DNA of 62,310 nt, taken from positions 1 to 62,310 of the forward strand of contig RFSE01000013.1 of the NCBI GenBank assembly GCA_009924135.1. The letters are read 5' to 3'. Shown one piece after another: positions 1 through 8,567 of this stretch. The notes beneath the pieces were generated by a model, which was given only the letters and a program-made list of their open reading frames with translations, searched no databases and had not been told where the DNA came from. A program made the translations under genes and the position numbers. The DNA comes from Pseudomonadota bacterium (GTDB taxonomy: Bacteria; Verrucomicrobiota; Verrucomicrobiia; Limisphaerales; SXTU01). Numbering within the stretch: the first letter of the stretch is position 1; every line of letters begins with the position of its first letter.

Positions 1-405
1 AACAAAAAATTAAGTTTAGAATTATATGATTGGTTTGTAGCGAAAAGTAATAATTTTCCATCTTTAGACATGTGGAAACAACTGTCACTAAAGCTACCAG
101 AGCCAGTATTGGCATTTCGTGGATTATTGTTTGAATTTAACTCGATTCCAACGATATGGAAAAAATATCGAGTTGGTGATAAAATGACATTATCAAGTCG
201 AGGAATTTCAATGAGTTGGACAACAAACTTTTGTATATCTAAGCATTTTTCGCTTATTGATATGATGGGAAATATACTCCCTAATTCTATTTTAGTTGGT
301 TTTGTGCTATCTGCACACTTACAACCTTCTCAAATACTCATTGATACGAGATTATTAGAAGCAAGCTTTTTAAAATCCATTTATGACAAATTACAGAATT
401 TGTAA
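1..405 (+). CDS. AT-rich ORF, 5' end outside window; possible ADP-ribosyltransferase-fold C-terminus
   Basis: The reading frame is open from base 1 to a TAA at 403-405, so the gene starts left of the window (the first internal ATG is at 70). About 134 residues are visible, rich in Lys, Asn, Ile and Ser and encoded by AT-rich codons unlike any other gene here. From the ATG there is an arginine in AFRG near residue 17, a VGDKM turn, a serine-rich strand SMSWTT followed by a Phe, then strands ending LIDTRLLE. This order (Arg, then Ser-x-Ser, then a late Glu) recalls the arginine-type ADP-ribosyltransferase fold of phage and toxin proteins, but the usual Glu-x-Glu pair is not evident. It could equally be an unknown phage protein. 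The composition break at about 405-440 suggests transfer or a chimeric contig end. Confidence 0.5.
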   Translation, partial: NKKLSLELYDWFVAKSNNFPSLDMWKQLSLKLPEPVLAFRGLLFEFNSIPTIWKKYRVGDKMTLSSRGISMSWTTNFCISKHFSLIDMMGNILPNSILVGFVLSAHLQPSQILIDTRLLEASFLKSIYDKLQNL

Positions 406-438
406 CGTGTAATCTGTCGGTCATATTCAATCACTTTC

Positions 439-1056
439 ATGAAACCCGTCGCGCCTGCTCCGCAGTCCGACATGCGCGAGCTGATTCTCGAATCCGCCCG
501 GGCGCTGCTGCGGCGTCATGGCGGCAACAAACTGACCGTGGTGGACATCGCCCGCTCGCTCGGAATGTCGCACGCCAACGTCTATCGGTTCTTCAAGTCG
601 AAGTCGGAAATCTTGGACGCCATCGTGGATGATTGGATGGAAAAAGTAACCGCTTTTGTTGAGAGCATCGCCCAGCGTCCGGGTCCCGCCGGTCCGCGAT
701 TGGAGGCGCTGGTGCTGGAGCTGTATGGTGCCCGGCACGCAAAGTGCCTCGAGGACCCCGAAATCTACGTGGCCTATCAACGGGTGATGGAGATCCGCCC
801 GGATGCGGTCGCGCAGCGGCAGTCAGCCATTCTCAAGGTCCTCAAGCGGCTGCTGGATGAGGGCGTGGCCACCGGCGAGTTCGCGCCGATGGACACGCTT
901 GCGGCGGCCATGATGATCGAGGACGCGACCGCGCTGTTTTTGCATCCGCTGATGATTCCCACGGTCGTCGGGAAACAGGGCGATCAGCGGGCCCGCGCGG
1001 TCATGCGTCATCTGCTCGCCGGATTTGCCGCACCGGGGGCGAACCGCCCGGAGTGA
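439..1056 (+). CDS. TetR/AcrR family transcriptional regulator
   Basis: A 205-residue protein with a TetR_N helix-turn-helix in residues 12-60: helix 1 RELILESARALLRRHGG, then LTVVDIARSLGMSHANVYRF as the recognition region, and FFKSKSEILDAI leading into helix 4. The remaining 140 residues form the variable ligand-binding and dimer domain, with no recognisable ligand class. It is the first gene of normal high-GC composition after the AT-rich edge. Its TGA overlaps the GTG start of the next gene by 4 bp, so the two are probably translated together, and the peptidase-like neighbour is the likeliest target. Start codon chosen because ATG 439 gives a full-length family member. Confidence 0.9.
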   Translation: MKPVAPAPQSDMRELILESARALLRRHGGNKLTVVDIARSLGMSHANVYRFFKSKSEILDAIVDDWMEKVTAFVESIAQRPGPAGPRLEALVLELYGARHAKCLEDPEIYVAYQRVMEIRPDAVAQRQSAILKVLKRLLDEGVATGEFAPMDTLAAAMMIEDATALFLHPLMIPTVVGKQGDQRARAVMRHLLAGFAAPGANRPE

Positions 1057-1844
1057 TAATTGTTTCAAGCAACTGCGACACCATGCAACGGCTCGGCAAA
1101 AACCAGGGAGGCTACTACGGCGACGTCATCAATGTGGATCAGGTCTGCCGCTTCGCAACGAGCGCGGCCCGCTTGCACGGCTGGCAGGTGGCGTCGCTTC
1201 CGTTTGACGGGGCAGGGGAACTGCTCACCTTTCAACGGCTGCAACCGGGTGCGCGCCGCAACGTTTATCTCTCCACCGGCATTCACGGGGACGAACCGGC
1301 CGGGCCGCTGGCCGTGCAGCGCCTGCTGGAGGAAAACCGTTGGCCGACCGATGCGAATATCTACCTTTGCCCGTGCCTGAATCCGACCGGCTTTCCACAC
1401 AACCGCCGCGAGAACATCCACGGCAAGGATCTCAACCGGGATTACAAGCACTTCGAGACGGCGGAGGCGCGGGCTCACGTGGCCTGGCTCGCGCAGTTGC
1501 CGACTTTCGATATCGCGTTCTGCCTGCACGAGGACTGGGAGTCGAACGGCTTTTACCTCTACGAACTGAATCCCGACGGCCTGCCTTCACTGGCGCAGCG
1601 CATGGTCGATGCCGTGGCGTCGGTCTGTCCGATTGATCTGTCAGCCGAGATCGAAGGGCGGCCCGCGCAGGGCGGCATCATCCATCCCAGCCACGACCCG
1701 CTGTCCCGCCCGCAATGGCCGGAGGCGTTTTGGTTGCTCCAGCACAAGACCCGGTTGAGCTACACGTTGGAGGCACCGTCGGATTTTCTTTTATCCATCC
1801 GCGTAAATGCCTTGGTAAACGCCGTGTGGGCCGCGCTGACCTGA
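1053..1844 (+). CDS. M14-type zinc carboxypeptidase / deacylase-like protein (MpaA or AstE-like)
   Basis: A 263-residue protein with the metal-binding pattern of the M14 superfamily: TGIHGDEPAG (His-x-x-Glu zinc ligands) near residue 75, CLNPTGF and KDLNRDY near residues 105-125, and the later LHEDWESNGFYLYE segment, which carries another histidine and acidic residue. Known members cleave C-terminal amino acids, murein tripeptides (MpaA) or N-acyl amino acids (succinylglutamate desuccinylase/aspartoacylase); the substrate cannot be decided here. There is no signal peptide, so it is probably cytoplasmic. GTG 1053 overlaps the TetR stop; an in-frame ATG at 1083 is an alternative start. No gene follows it on this strand until the tRNA. 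Confidence 0.85.
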   Translation: MIIVSSNCDTMQRLGKNQGGYYGDVINVDQVCRFATSAARLHGWQVASLPFDGAGELLTFQRLQPGARRNVYLSTGIHGDEPAGPLAVQRLLEENRWPTDANIYLCPCLNPTGFPHNRRENIHGKDLNRDYKHFETAEARAHVAWLAQLPTFDIAFCLHEDWESNGFYLYELNPDGLPSLAQRMVDAVASVCPIDLSAEIEGRPAQGGIIHPSHDPLSRPQWPEAFWLLQHKTRLSYTLEAPSDFLLSIRVNALVNAVWAALT

Positions 1845-1856
1845 AGCGCTTCAGCT

Positions 1857-1925
1857 CAACCACGGATGGAGACTGATACCAATGGTTTAGGTTCTCCTGA
1901 TCAATGGACTGCATCCGTGGTTTAC
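1857..1925. repeat. Short inverted repeat with CCACGGATG-type ends
   Basis: The left end reads CAACCACGGATG and the right end CATCCGTGGTTTA, about 68 bp apart, between two convergent genes. It looks like a short member of the family seen at about 27448, 28585 and 37158. A role as transcription stop is possible but there is no T-tract. Confidence 0.55.
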
Positions 1926-2002
1926 CTCGTTACCTCGCCGCAGGCCTTCTCTTCTTTGTGCCTTCTGTGCCGATTTGTGGCAAAAAAACACAGACCATCC
2001 AA

Positions 2003-4426
2003 TCACGGCTGCACTCTTGCGGTCCGGGTAACGGCCGGTTTCACGAATTCGACAAAGGCCTCGGCGGTGTGCGGGGTCTTGGGATCGAGGGTGGTTGCGA
2101 AGATGCGGAATGGCAGGTTGAACGGGCCCGGGGCGGAGTTGAAACTTACTTCCAACACCCCGCGCGCAGTGCCGGCCGGCACGGTCGCGGCCTCCGCCCG
2201 GACTCCTTGGACGTGGGCGGGAACGGTGAGTTCCACGCGCACCGGATCGGCCACGAGTGATTTGTCGCGGCGCAGGTGGAACGGGATTTTCACCGTGGCT
2301 CCCGGCACGACGCGCACGGAGGTGGCGTCGAGTTCCAGTTCCAGCAGGCCCGCCTGCGTGATGGTGATGACCTGGTCGTTCTGCTCGTTCTGGCTGTAGC
2401 TGACCACATGTTCAGAACCGTCGTGATCGCGGATCGTTCCCACCAGCATGATCTGGGAACGGCTCGTGCGGCTCAACTCCATGCCCGGCGGAAACGTGAC
2501 TTCAAACTCGAACCGGTCATCGCCCTGCGAAATCTCCACCGGCGGCGCGGTGACGCCTTGAAGGTGACGCCCCTGCCGGTCCGCCAGCTTGGCCACCAGC
2601 GGTCCTTCGTAACCACCGCGTTCGATGCCGTAGGGCCGACGGTACTTTGAACCGCGCGGCACGATGTTCATCAGGAACTCGCTCGTGGTCTTGAACGGCG
2701 TGGGCAGGGCAACGGCCAGCAGCACCGAGTTAATGGCCGTCTCTCCACGCGGAGCCGGAAGGCTCGCCGTGCGGGTGACCACTTCGCCATTGATGGTGGC
2801 GGTGCCGCGCACGGTGAGGTGCGCAGTTCCGATTTTGGCCCCATGTTCAGCGGTGAAGTTCAGATCGGTCGTGTTGCGACCGCCGGCGATCTTGGTGCCA
2901 TTGGCGGTGACCTGTGTGGGTAATCCATCGACAGCAAGTTCGATGTCCCCCTTGAAGCCGCCCCGCGTGACGACGTTGATCTTGAGCTTGCCCGGCTGCT
3001 GCTTGCCGCCGCGTTTGGGTTTGCCCGGAGCCGGCTCGCCATCGGCGGTTTCACGGATGACGGTGAGCGTGTCGCTGGCCAGCGTGAGTTGAAAATCCGG
3101 GGTCGCAGCCGGCGGGGCGACGCGCAGGCGGTAGGCGAAGTCCGCTCCACCGCGCGAGGCGAAACGTTCACTCACGCGCACGAGGAAGTCGCCATCGGCC
3201 GGGGCGCGGAAGTTCAGGTTCAGATCGGTTTGTTCCCCCGGCGCGGCTTCCCCGCTGATGACCGATTTGCCGCTCTCGTCCACCACGGAAACCACCGGCG
3301 TGAGCGGACTGCCAAGGCGGGCTGACGCGAGCGAAAGTTCCAAGGTGTCGCCCTTCTTTGCGGAGAACCGCCAGATGTTCGTGGCGCCGGGCTTGAGGAT
3401 GCGTCCGTTCAAAATGGTGGGCGCGGTAAATGGACCGGTCCCTTCGGCGTAAAGCAGTTCGGGCAGTTCATCGAGTTCGAGCAGCGTGGTCGCGGTGGCC
3501 TTGCCGTTAAAGGCCAGCGGGACGGCAACCGACCCGGAGCCGGTCGCAGGGAGTTTGACGTCCAATTCCTTCACGGGCAACGCCTGGCCGGCGAGTTCGA
3601 GCTTCACGCTTTGACCGCGCCGGCCCCCCAGCGGGTAGGTGCGGGTGACCACCGGCTGGTCGGTGATGGTGAGGCGATAGACATAGCTCTGGAGGCCGTT
3701 GGCATTCACGTCGTCGATGCGCACGCTGTAAGTGCCTTCACGGGGCGCGGTGAAATACAGTTTGGGGTCGGCGTACTGGCTCGCGATGGCCTCCTGCAAC
3801 GGATGCCCTGCTGCATCTTGCACAATCAGCCGGGATTGCAAAGCCGAGCCGAGCGACAAAGCCGCCACCGAAATCGTGAACGCCTGGCCAGCCCGGGCCT
3901 GAAACGTCCAGACATCCACGTCCTCGCGCGGAAAGATGCGGCCATTGATCGTGACGGGAGGTTTCACGGCCACGGGGAGCGGTTCGCCTTCCACTTCTGT
4001 TTCGATGATTTCCGGCAGGTCACCGACGATGAACTTCATGGCCGTGGTGGCTCCCTGCGAAGTCCAGGCGCGCCAGTGACGCACGCCAACTGGAGCATCG
4101 GCTACGATGCGGACGGTGGCGGCGTGATCGCGCGGGTAATCCTCGCTGCGTTGCGAGGCGGGCTGGACGATGAGCGGACCTTCGAACCAGACCGTGTTGG
4201 TTTCCACCACCTGCGGTGGGGCCGTGACCCCGGGGCCAAGCATTTCAAACCCCGCCTTGCCGTGGAAATAGCATCCACCTACCCGCACCGCCACGCTGGT
4301 CCCGCGCTGGCCCCCGGCCGGGAAGATGTACGATGCCAGCGGCTCGACGGCCCCGGCGGTGAATCCCCCCAAGTCCAACGCGAAGAACCCAAGCACCAAA
4401 AGTCGAATGAAATTGCAGAGCGGCAT
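2003..4426 (-). CDS. Secreted protein with pre-peptidase C-terminal (PPC) domains
   Basis: An 807-residue protein that begins with a hydrophobic signal segment (IRLLVLGFFALDLGGF, residues 7-22) and is therefore exported. After an IPT/TIG-like stretch (PAGGQRGTSVAVRVGG, residues 37-52) come two PPC-type beta-sandwich modules, recognisable by the patterns INGRIFPREDVDVWTFQARAG with SVRIDDV, and LNGRILKPGATNIWRFSAKKG with FLVRVSERF. Further beta-rich modules follow to the C-terminus. There are no catalytic motifs. In Planctomycetota and Verrucomicrobiota such proteins typically sit beside DUF1501/DUF1549/DUF1553 genes; here the only DUF1501 gene is 10 kb away. A role in binding polysaccharide or in cell-surface assembly is a guess from context. 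Confidence 0.85.
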   Translation of the reverse strand: MPLCNFIRLLVLGFFALDLGGFTAGAVEPLASYIFPAGGQRGTSVAVRVGGCYFHGKAGFEMLGPGVTAPPQVVETNTVWFEGPLIVQPASQRSEDYPRDHAATVRIVADAPVGVRHWRAWTSQGATTAMKFIVGDLPEIIETEVEGEPLPVAVKPPVTINGRIFPREDVDVWTFQARAGQAFTISVAALSLGSALQSRLIVQDAAGHPLQEAIASQYADPKLYFTAPREGTYSVRIDDVNANGLQSYVYRLTITDQPVVTRTYPLGGRRGQSVKLELAGQALPVKELDVKLPATGSGSVAVPLAFNGKATATTLLELDELPELLYAEGTGPFTAPTILNGRILKPGATNIWRFSAKKGDTLELSLASARLGSPLTPVVSVVDESGKSVISGEAAPGEQTDLNLNFRAPADGDFLVRVSERFASRGGADFAYRLRVAPPAATPDFQLTLASDTLTVIRETADGEPAPGKPKRGGKQQPGKLKINVVTRGGFKGDIELAVDGLPTQVTANGTKIAGGRNTTDLNFTAEHGAKIGTAHLTVRGTATINGEVVTRTASLPAPRGETAINSVLLAVALPTPFKTTSEFLMNIVPRGSKYRRPYGIERGGYEGPLVAKLADRQGRHLQGVTAPPVEISQGDDRFEFEVTFPPGMELSRTSRSQIMLVGTIRDHDGSEHVVSYSQNEQNDQVITITQAGLLELELDATSVRVVPGATVKIPFHLRRDKSLVADPVRVELTVPAHVQGVRAEAATVPAGTARGVLEVSFNSAPGPFNLPFRIFATTLDPKTPHTAEAFVEFVKPAVTRTARVQP

Positions 4427-4536
4427 CTACAGTCCCGACGCTGGCCGACCGGCCATGTTCAACCCGAAGAAGTGAGATTCCGCTTGCGGCGTGGGCGTCA
4501 CGCGGTAATCCTTGGCCCGCAACCACGAGTTGTCGG

Positions 4537-4621
4537 GCGCACGTGGCGGAATTGGCAGACGCGCTAGATTCAGGTTCTAGTGAGTAACATCGTGCAGGTT
4601 CAAGTCCTGCCGTGCGCACCA
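4537..4621 (+). tRNA. tRNA-Leu (anticodon CAG)
   Basis: The cloverleaf can be folded by eye. Acceptor GCGCACG (4537-4543) pairs with CGTGCGC (4611-4617), followed by discriminator A and an encoded CCA. The anticodon stem CTAGA/TCTAG encloses loop TTCAGGT with CAG at 4571-4573. A long variable arm typical of class II tRNAs follows, and the T-arm is GCAGG-TTCAAGT-CCTGC. It reads CUG codons. Confidence 0.97.
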
Positions 4622-4664
4622 AACAGCGTTCTTGGGAACGCCATCAGCACGTTCGGCATCTTTT

Positions 4665-6269
4665 ATGGCAGCGAACATCCGCAAAGCCGCCCCGGAGGAC
4701 TCCGCCGCTTGGATCCTTCTGGTCAAGGCTGTGCTAGGAGATGACCACCCCAATAAACAAATCTACGACCCCGCCTGGGTGGCAGAGGAACTAGGCTCCG
4801 GCTTGCCAGGCAACGAAACGTGGGTGGCGGAGGACGGGGGCAAAATCCGGGCGAGCATCTCCGTGCTCGGGGCCGTGCAGGCCAACGAGAACCCCGTCTG
4901 CAATCTGGGGCGGAATCTGTTCCATCCCGCCAGCTACACGGATGGCTCGGCTGAGGCGTTGCTGCACAAGATCACCGAGCTGGCCGTGCTGCGCCGGCAG
5001 ATGTGTGTGACGCGCGTGCTGGCGTCGGACAATGGTCAGCAGGTGCTGGTGGAGCGGACCGGGTTTGTTTGCGTGGGATTTCAACCGCTCAAGCACATCA
5101 CCAAGACGCGGGAAGAAGTGCTCTTCTACGTGAAACGGGCGCGGTCGATGACCTCGAACCGGCTGCCGTTGTCGGAGTCACTGCCGCAGATTGGCGAGCT
5201 GGCGGCCGCCGCCCTGCACCACCTCTCCATCCCTGGAGTGCCGGCCATCCGCGATGGTGGCACCGGCTATCCTTTGCAAACAGACGTGGTCGTGAGTGCC
5301 GCCAACGAAGAGGCTTTCAAGGCCGCCCGGCAAGCTGCCACCTCGCTGAACCCGCCGGCGGAGATTTCCAGCAACTTTAACTGGGGCACGGGTTTCATGC
5401 GCATCACCTCTTCCGCGACGAGGCGCATCTCCCTATGTCACCGGGAGAACAAGGTGACCGCCGGTATCTGCTACCTCTATGACGAGCAGGATCGTTGCGT
5501 GCGGATCATGGACGGTTTTTGTACGGACAACCTCTCCATGGGGGCGTTGCTCCAGCATGTCACCAAATCCGCCCAGACGGAGTTGAGCGCCGCCTACGTG
5601 GAGGTGGACATGCTTACCAGTGCGGTGAAGCTCCTGATCAGTGCGGAGCAATTGGGCTTCATCCCGGTCGCTTATCTGCCCGGCTTCCATAAGGTCCATG
5701 ACGGCACGATGGACTTGGTGAAGATGGTCAAGCTCAACCAGACCTACAGCATCGAGCACGACAAGCTCACGGCCCATGCGCTGGTGATTGTCAACGTCAT
5801 CAAGCATTGTCTGCAGGATCAAAGCATCGGCGTGGCCATCATCAACCTGCTGCGTGACCTTGAACTCTTCAAGGGCCTCGGCGATGGCGAGTTGCGCAAG
5901 GTGGCCCGGCTCTTTACCCAGAAGCTCTTCCGGCCCGGCGAAAAGGTGTTTGGCAAGGACGATGCCGGCCACGAGGCCTATGTGGTGATGCGCGGCCAGG
6001 TGGATATTTTGCTCGAAGAGAACACCGCTCCCATTGCCTCGCTGGGGCAGGGCCAGGTGTTTGGCGAACTGTCCTTCCTCGACGGCGGCAAGCGCGGGGC
6101 GATGGCGGTGGCCAAGCAGGCGAGCATTGTCCTGGTGATGCAGCGGCCGCAGTTCTTTGAGATGACGCAGCGGGAGCCGCACCTCGGCCTCTCCGTGATG
6201 CACAACATCGCACTGGAACTCTGTGGTCGCCTCCGCCGAACCAACGCGGCGCTCGCGACGAAACACTGA
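4665..6269 (+). CDS. GNAT-like acyltransferase domains fused to a C-terminal cyclic-nucleotide-binding domain
   Basis: A 534-residue cytoplasmic protein if started at ATG 4665; a TTG at 4632, 11 nt after the tRNA, is less likely. Residues 1-165 resemble a GNAT acetyltransferase fold (IRKAAPEDSAAW as strand 1/helix 1, ETWVAEDGGKIRASISV as the central strands). A second GNAT-like half spans roughly 200-360 (GICYLYDEQDRCVRIMDGF, then AAYVEVDMLTSAVKLLISAE). Residues about 395-525 are a cNMP-binding/Crp-like beta-roll: LFRPGEKVF, AYVVMRGQVDILLEE, GQVFGELSFLDGGKRGA, which is the phosphate-binding cassette pattern. Such fusions suggest a protein acetyltransferase whose activity is controlled by a nucleotide or similar ligand. 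Ligand and target are unknown. Confidence 0.8.
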   Translation: MAANIRKAAPEDSAAWILLVKAVLGDDHPNKQIYDPAWVAEELGSGLPGNETWVAEDGGKIRASISVLGAVQANENPVCNLGRNLFHPASYTDGSAEALLHKITELAVLRRQMCVTRVLASDNGQQVLVERTGFVCVGFQPLKHITKTREEVLFYVKRARSMTSNRLPLSESLPQIGELAAAALHHLSIPGVPAIRDGGTGYPLQTDVVVSAANEEAFKAARQAATSLNPPAEISSNFNWGTGFMRITSSATRRISLCHRENKVTAGICYLYDEQDRCVRIMDGFCTDNLSMGALLQHVTKSAQTELSAAYVEVDMLTSAVKLLISAEQLGFIPVAYLPGFHKVHDGTMDLVKMVKLNQTYSIEHDKLTAHALVIVNVIKHCLQDQSIGVAIINLLRDLELFKGLGDGELRKVARLFTQKLFRPGEKVFGKDDAGHEAYVVMRGQVDILLEENTAPIASLGQGQVFGELSFLDGGKRGAMAVAKQASIVLVMQRPQFFEMTQREPHLGLSVMHNIALELCGRLRRTNAALATKH

Positions 6270-6308
6270 GCCTGGTGGTCGGGGGCAAGTTCTTGGCCGG
6301 CCGGCTCC

Positions 6309-6950
6309 TCAGGGCATCAAATGCGGGGACACCAGCCGCCAAATGTCATCGTGGACCGCTTCGATGCACTGGGTGGCGTCCACGATCCGTATCCGTTCCG
6401 GTTCGGCCTCGGCAATCTGTTGAAATCCGTGTTCCACCCGGCGGAAAAACGCGCTGTCGGCTTCCTCGAAACGGTCACGCGGCCCCGCCGTGGCGGCCTG
6501 CCGTGCGGCCCGGCGGCGTTCGCTCACCTCTACCGGCACCTGGAGCAGGAGCGTCAGGTCCGGGTGGGTGCGGCCGACGGCGAAGTGAACGACGGACTTC
6601 ACGAGGTCCAGATCCAGCTGCCGCCCGTAGCCTTGGTAGGCAATGGTTGAATCGTAAAAACGATCGCACAGGACGATTTCCCCCCTGGCGAGCGCGGGCC
6701 GGATGACCTCCAGCACAAGCTGCGCCCGGCTCGCGTTCATCAGGAGCAGCTCGGCTTCGGGCATCATGACTTCGTTCGCAGGGTGGTGCTTCAGCAGGTG
6801 CCGGATTTCCTCGCCAATGGGCGTGCCGCCCGGCTCGCGCAGCACCCGGGCGTGGTGGCCGAGTTGGCGGAGCCGTTCGGCGAGCAAGGCGACCTGCGTG
6901 CTCTTGCCGCCGCCTTCCGTGCCTTCAAAGGTGATGAACAATCCGGCCAT
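6309..6950 (-). CDS. tmk: Thymidylate kinase (dTMP kinase)
   Basis: Phosphorylates dTMP to dTDP for DNA synthesis. With the ATG at 6950 it has 213 residues, normal for the family: P-loop GTEGGGKST at 10-18, the nucleotide-binding DRFYDST at 96-102 and a lid region rich in arginine (SERRRAARQAATAGPRDRFE). The reading frame is open for 19 further codons upstream, but those lie in the repeat-bearing spacer and ATG 6950 begins the conserved MAGLFITFEGTEG. cysS lies upstream on the same strand, separated by a roughly 90-bp inverted-repeat spacer. Confidence 0.96.
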   Translation of the reverse strand: MAGLFITFEGTEGGGKSTQVALLAERLRQLGHHARVLREPGGTPIGEEIRHLLKHHPANEVMMPEAELLLMNASRAQLVLEVIRPALARGEIVLCDRFYDSTIAYQGYGRQLDLDLVKSVVHFAVGRTHPDLTLLLQVPVEVSERRRAARQAATAGPRDRFEEADSAFFRRVEHGFQQIAEAEPERIRIVDATQCIEAVHDDIWRLVSPHLMP

Positions 6951-6973
6951 GGGAAAGTGTGGGGGAGGATTAC

Positions 6974-7065
6974 GATGAAGATTAGGATTAAGAGCAAGAA
7001 CTGCCACCGGGCTCCGGGTCTTTTCTTCTTAATCTTACTCTTAATCTTTCTCTTAATCTTAATCC
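6974..7065. repeat. Inverted repeat built of CTTAATC units between cysS and tmk
   Basis: The left arm (6974-6998) contains GAAGATTAGGATTAAGAG; the right arm (7025-7065) contains the complementary CTTAATC heptamer three times, separated by TTACT and TTTCT. The arms can fold into a long AT-rich hairpin directly after the cysS stop on the minus strand. It lacks the GC stem of a normal terminator, so I class it as a simple-sequence inverted repeat. Confidence 0.7.
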
Positions 7066-7066
7066 C

Positions 7067-8482
7067 TCAAACCCGCTTCACGCGCGGTCCCTTCGGCGTG
7101 TCTTCCACCGCCCAGCCCAGCGCCTTGAGTTGATCACGAACCACGTCGCTGCGTTTGAAATCCTTCGCCTTGCGGGCGGCCTGGCGCTCTTCCACGAGCA
7201 TCAGTACTTCCACCGGGGCTTCATCCTTTTGGACCATGCCCAACCCAAACACCTCATCCACCCGCTTCCACGCTTCGAGCGCTGCCGCTGCCTGAGGACG
7301 GGGCAGGGCACCCGCCGCGAGTTTGCGGTTCACCTCGGTGACCCAGTCGAAGACGGCGGCCCAGGCGGCGGAGACGTTCAGGTCATCGTCCATCGCCTTG
7401 GTGAACTGCAGCAGCAACGGCTGTTCGGGCGGCACACTGGTATCGCCGGCCAGCTCGGTCAGCTTGCCAACGCACTCATCCAGACGCGCCAGGGACGCAC
7501 GCGCGCCTGCGAGCCCATCGAGGGTGAAATTAAACTGCGCCCGGTAATGCGCGGTGAGCAGCAGATAACGGATTTCCCGGCCCGTGGCTCCCTTGGCCAG
7601 CAGGTCGCGCAACGTGAAGTAGTTGCCGAGCGACTTGCTCATCTTCTTGCCCTCGACCAGCAGGTGCGAACCGTGCATCCAGTGATGGACGAACTTCCGG
7701 CCCGGCGGATACGCGAGGGCTCCTTCGCTCTGCGCAATCTCGTCTTCGTGGTGCGGGAACATCAGGTCCTCGCCGCCGAGATGCAGGTCGAAGCTGTCGC
7801 CCAGATGCTTCGTGCTCATCGCACTGCACTCAATGTGCCAGCCGGGCCGGCCTTCACCCCACGGGCTGGGCCAGAAGACTTCGCCATCCTCGGGGACGCG
7901 CTTCTTCCACAGTGCGAAATCGGCCACCGCCTCCTTTTCGTATTCGTCGTTGGCCACGCGGTCGCCCACGCGCATCGCGTCGAAGTTGAGGTTCACCAGC
8001 TGCCCGTACTGGCAGCCGCAGCCGCGATATTTATCGATGCTGAAATAAACCGAGCCATCCGCCGCCTGGTAGGCGATGCCCCGGGCGACGAGCTTCTCGA
8101 TCAGCGTGATGATCTCCGGCATGTGCTCCGTGGCGCGCGGCAGCACGTGGGGACGGCGGCAGTTGAGCGCGTCAAAATCGGCCAGAAATTCCGCCTCATA
8201 CTTCCCGGTGAATTCCCGCAGCGTGGTCTTCCGCTGCTGGACGCGCTTGATGATCTTGTCCTCCACGTCCGTGATGTTCATCACGTGTTTCACCAGGAAC
8301 CCGCGAAACTCCAGGTAGCGGCGGAGCAAGTCGGTGAAAACAAAGGTGCGGAAATTCCCGATGTGCGCGAAGTCGTGGACGGTCGGTCCGCAGCAGTACA
8401 TCCCCACCTGCCGGCCCAGCGGGTCCAGCGGGGTGAAATGTTCCACGGTCCGGGTTAGCGTATTGAACAATTGCAGCGGCAT
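7067..8482 (-). CDS. cysS: Cysteinyl-tRNA synthetase
   Basis: Charges tRNA-Cys; a class Ia enzyme of 471 residues. The HIGH-type motif is HIGN at residues 40-43, preceded by the zinc-ligand cysteine region MYCCGPTVHD. KMSKS is present at 280-284 (VEGKKMSKSLGN). The middle zinc ligands are in WHIECSAMS (about 216-223), and HHEDEIAQSE follows near 244. The C-terminal DALR-like helical domain ends KDFKRSDVVRDQLKALGW, typical of the family. Length and motifs are complete. Confidence 0.97.
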   Translation of the reverse strand: MPLQLFNTLTRTVEHFTPLDPLGRQVGMYCCGPTVHDFAHIGNFRTFVFTDLLRRYLEFRGFLVKHVMNITDVEDKIIKRVQQRKTTLREFTGKYEAEFLADFDALNCRRPHVLPRATEHMPEIITLIEKLVARGIAYQAADGSVYFSIDKYRGCGCQYGQLVNLNFDAMRVGDRVANDEYEKEAVADFALWKKRVPEDGEVFWPSPWGEGRPGWHIECSAMSTKHLGDSFDLHLGGEDLMFPHHEDEIAQSEGALAYPPGRKFVHHWMHGSHLLVEGKKMSKSLGNYFTLRDLLAKGATGREIRYLLLTAHYRAQFNFTLDGLAGARASLARLDECVGKLTELAGDTSVPPEQPLLLQFTKAMDDDLNVSAAWAAVFDWVTEVNRKLAAGALPRPQAAAALEAWKRVDEVFGLGMVQKDEAPVEVLMLVEERQAARKAKDFKRSDVVRDQLKALGWAVEDTPKGPRVKRV

Positions 8483-8516
8483 GTAAAAGCGGCTCGGACG
8501 TTACGGTTCAGCGCGG

Positions 8517-8537
8517 AAAGTTCAAAGTTCAAAGTTC
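8517..8537. repeat. Three tandem AAAGTTC heptamers
   Basis: AAAGTTC occurs three times without interruption in the divergent gap between cysS and the next gene. It is one of several 7-bp tandem repeats in this window (others in rlmN, glcF and at the mutT start). Confidence 0.8.
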
Positions 8538-8567
8538 CGGGCACCTAACGAAGCAAGGCTGGAGTGG

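Noticed and set aside
7130..8458. 442-codon plus-strand frame opposite cysS
   Set aside because: Antisense to a complete housekeeping gene, no recognisable domain.
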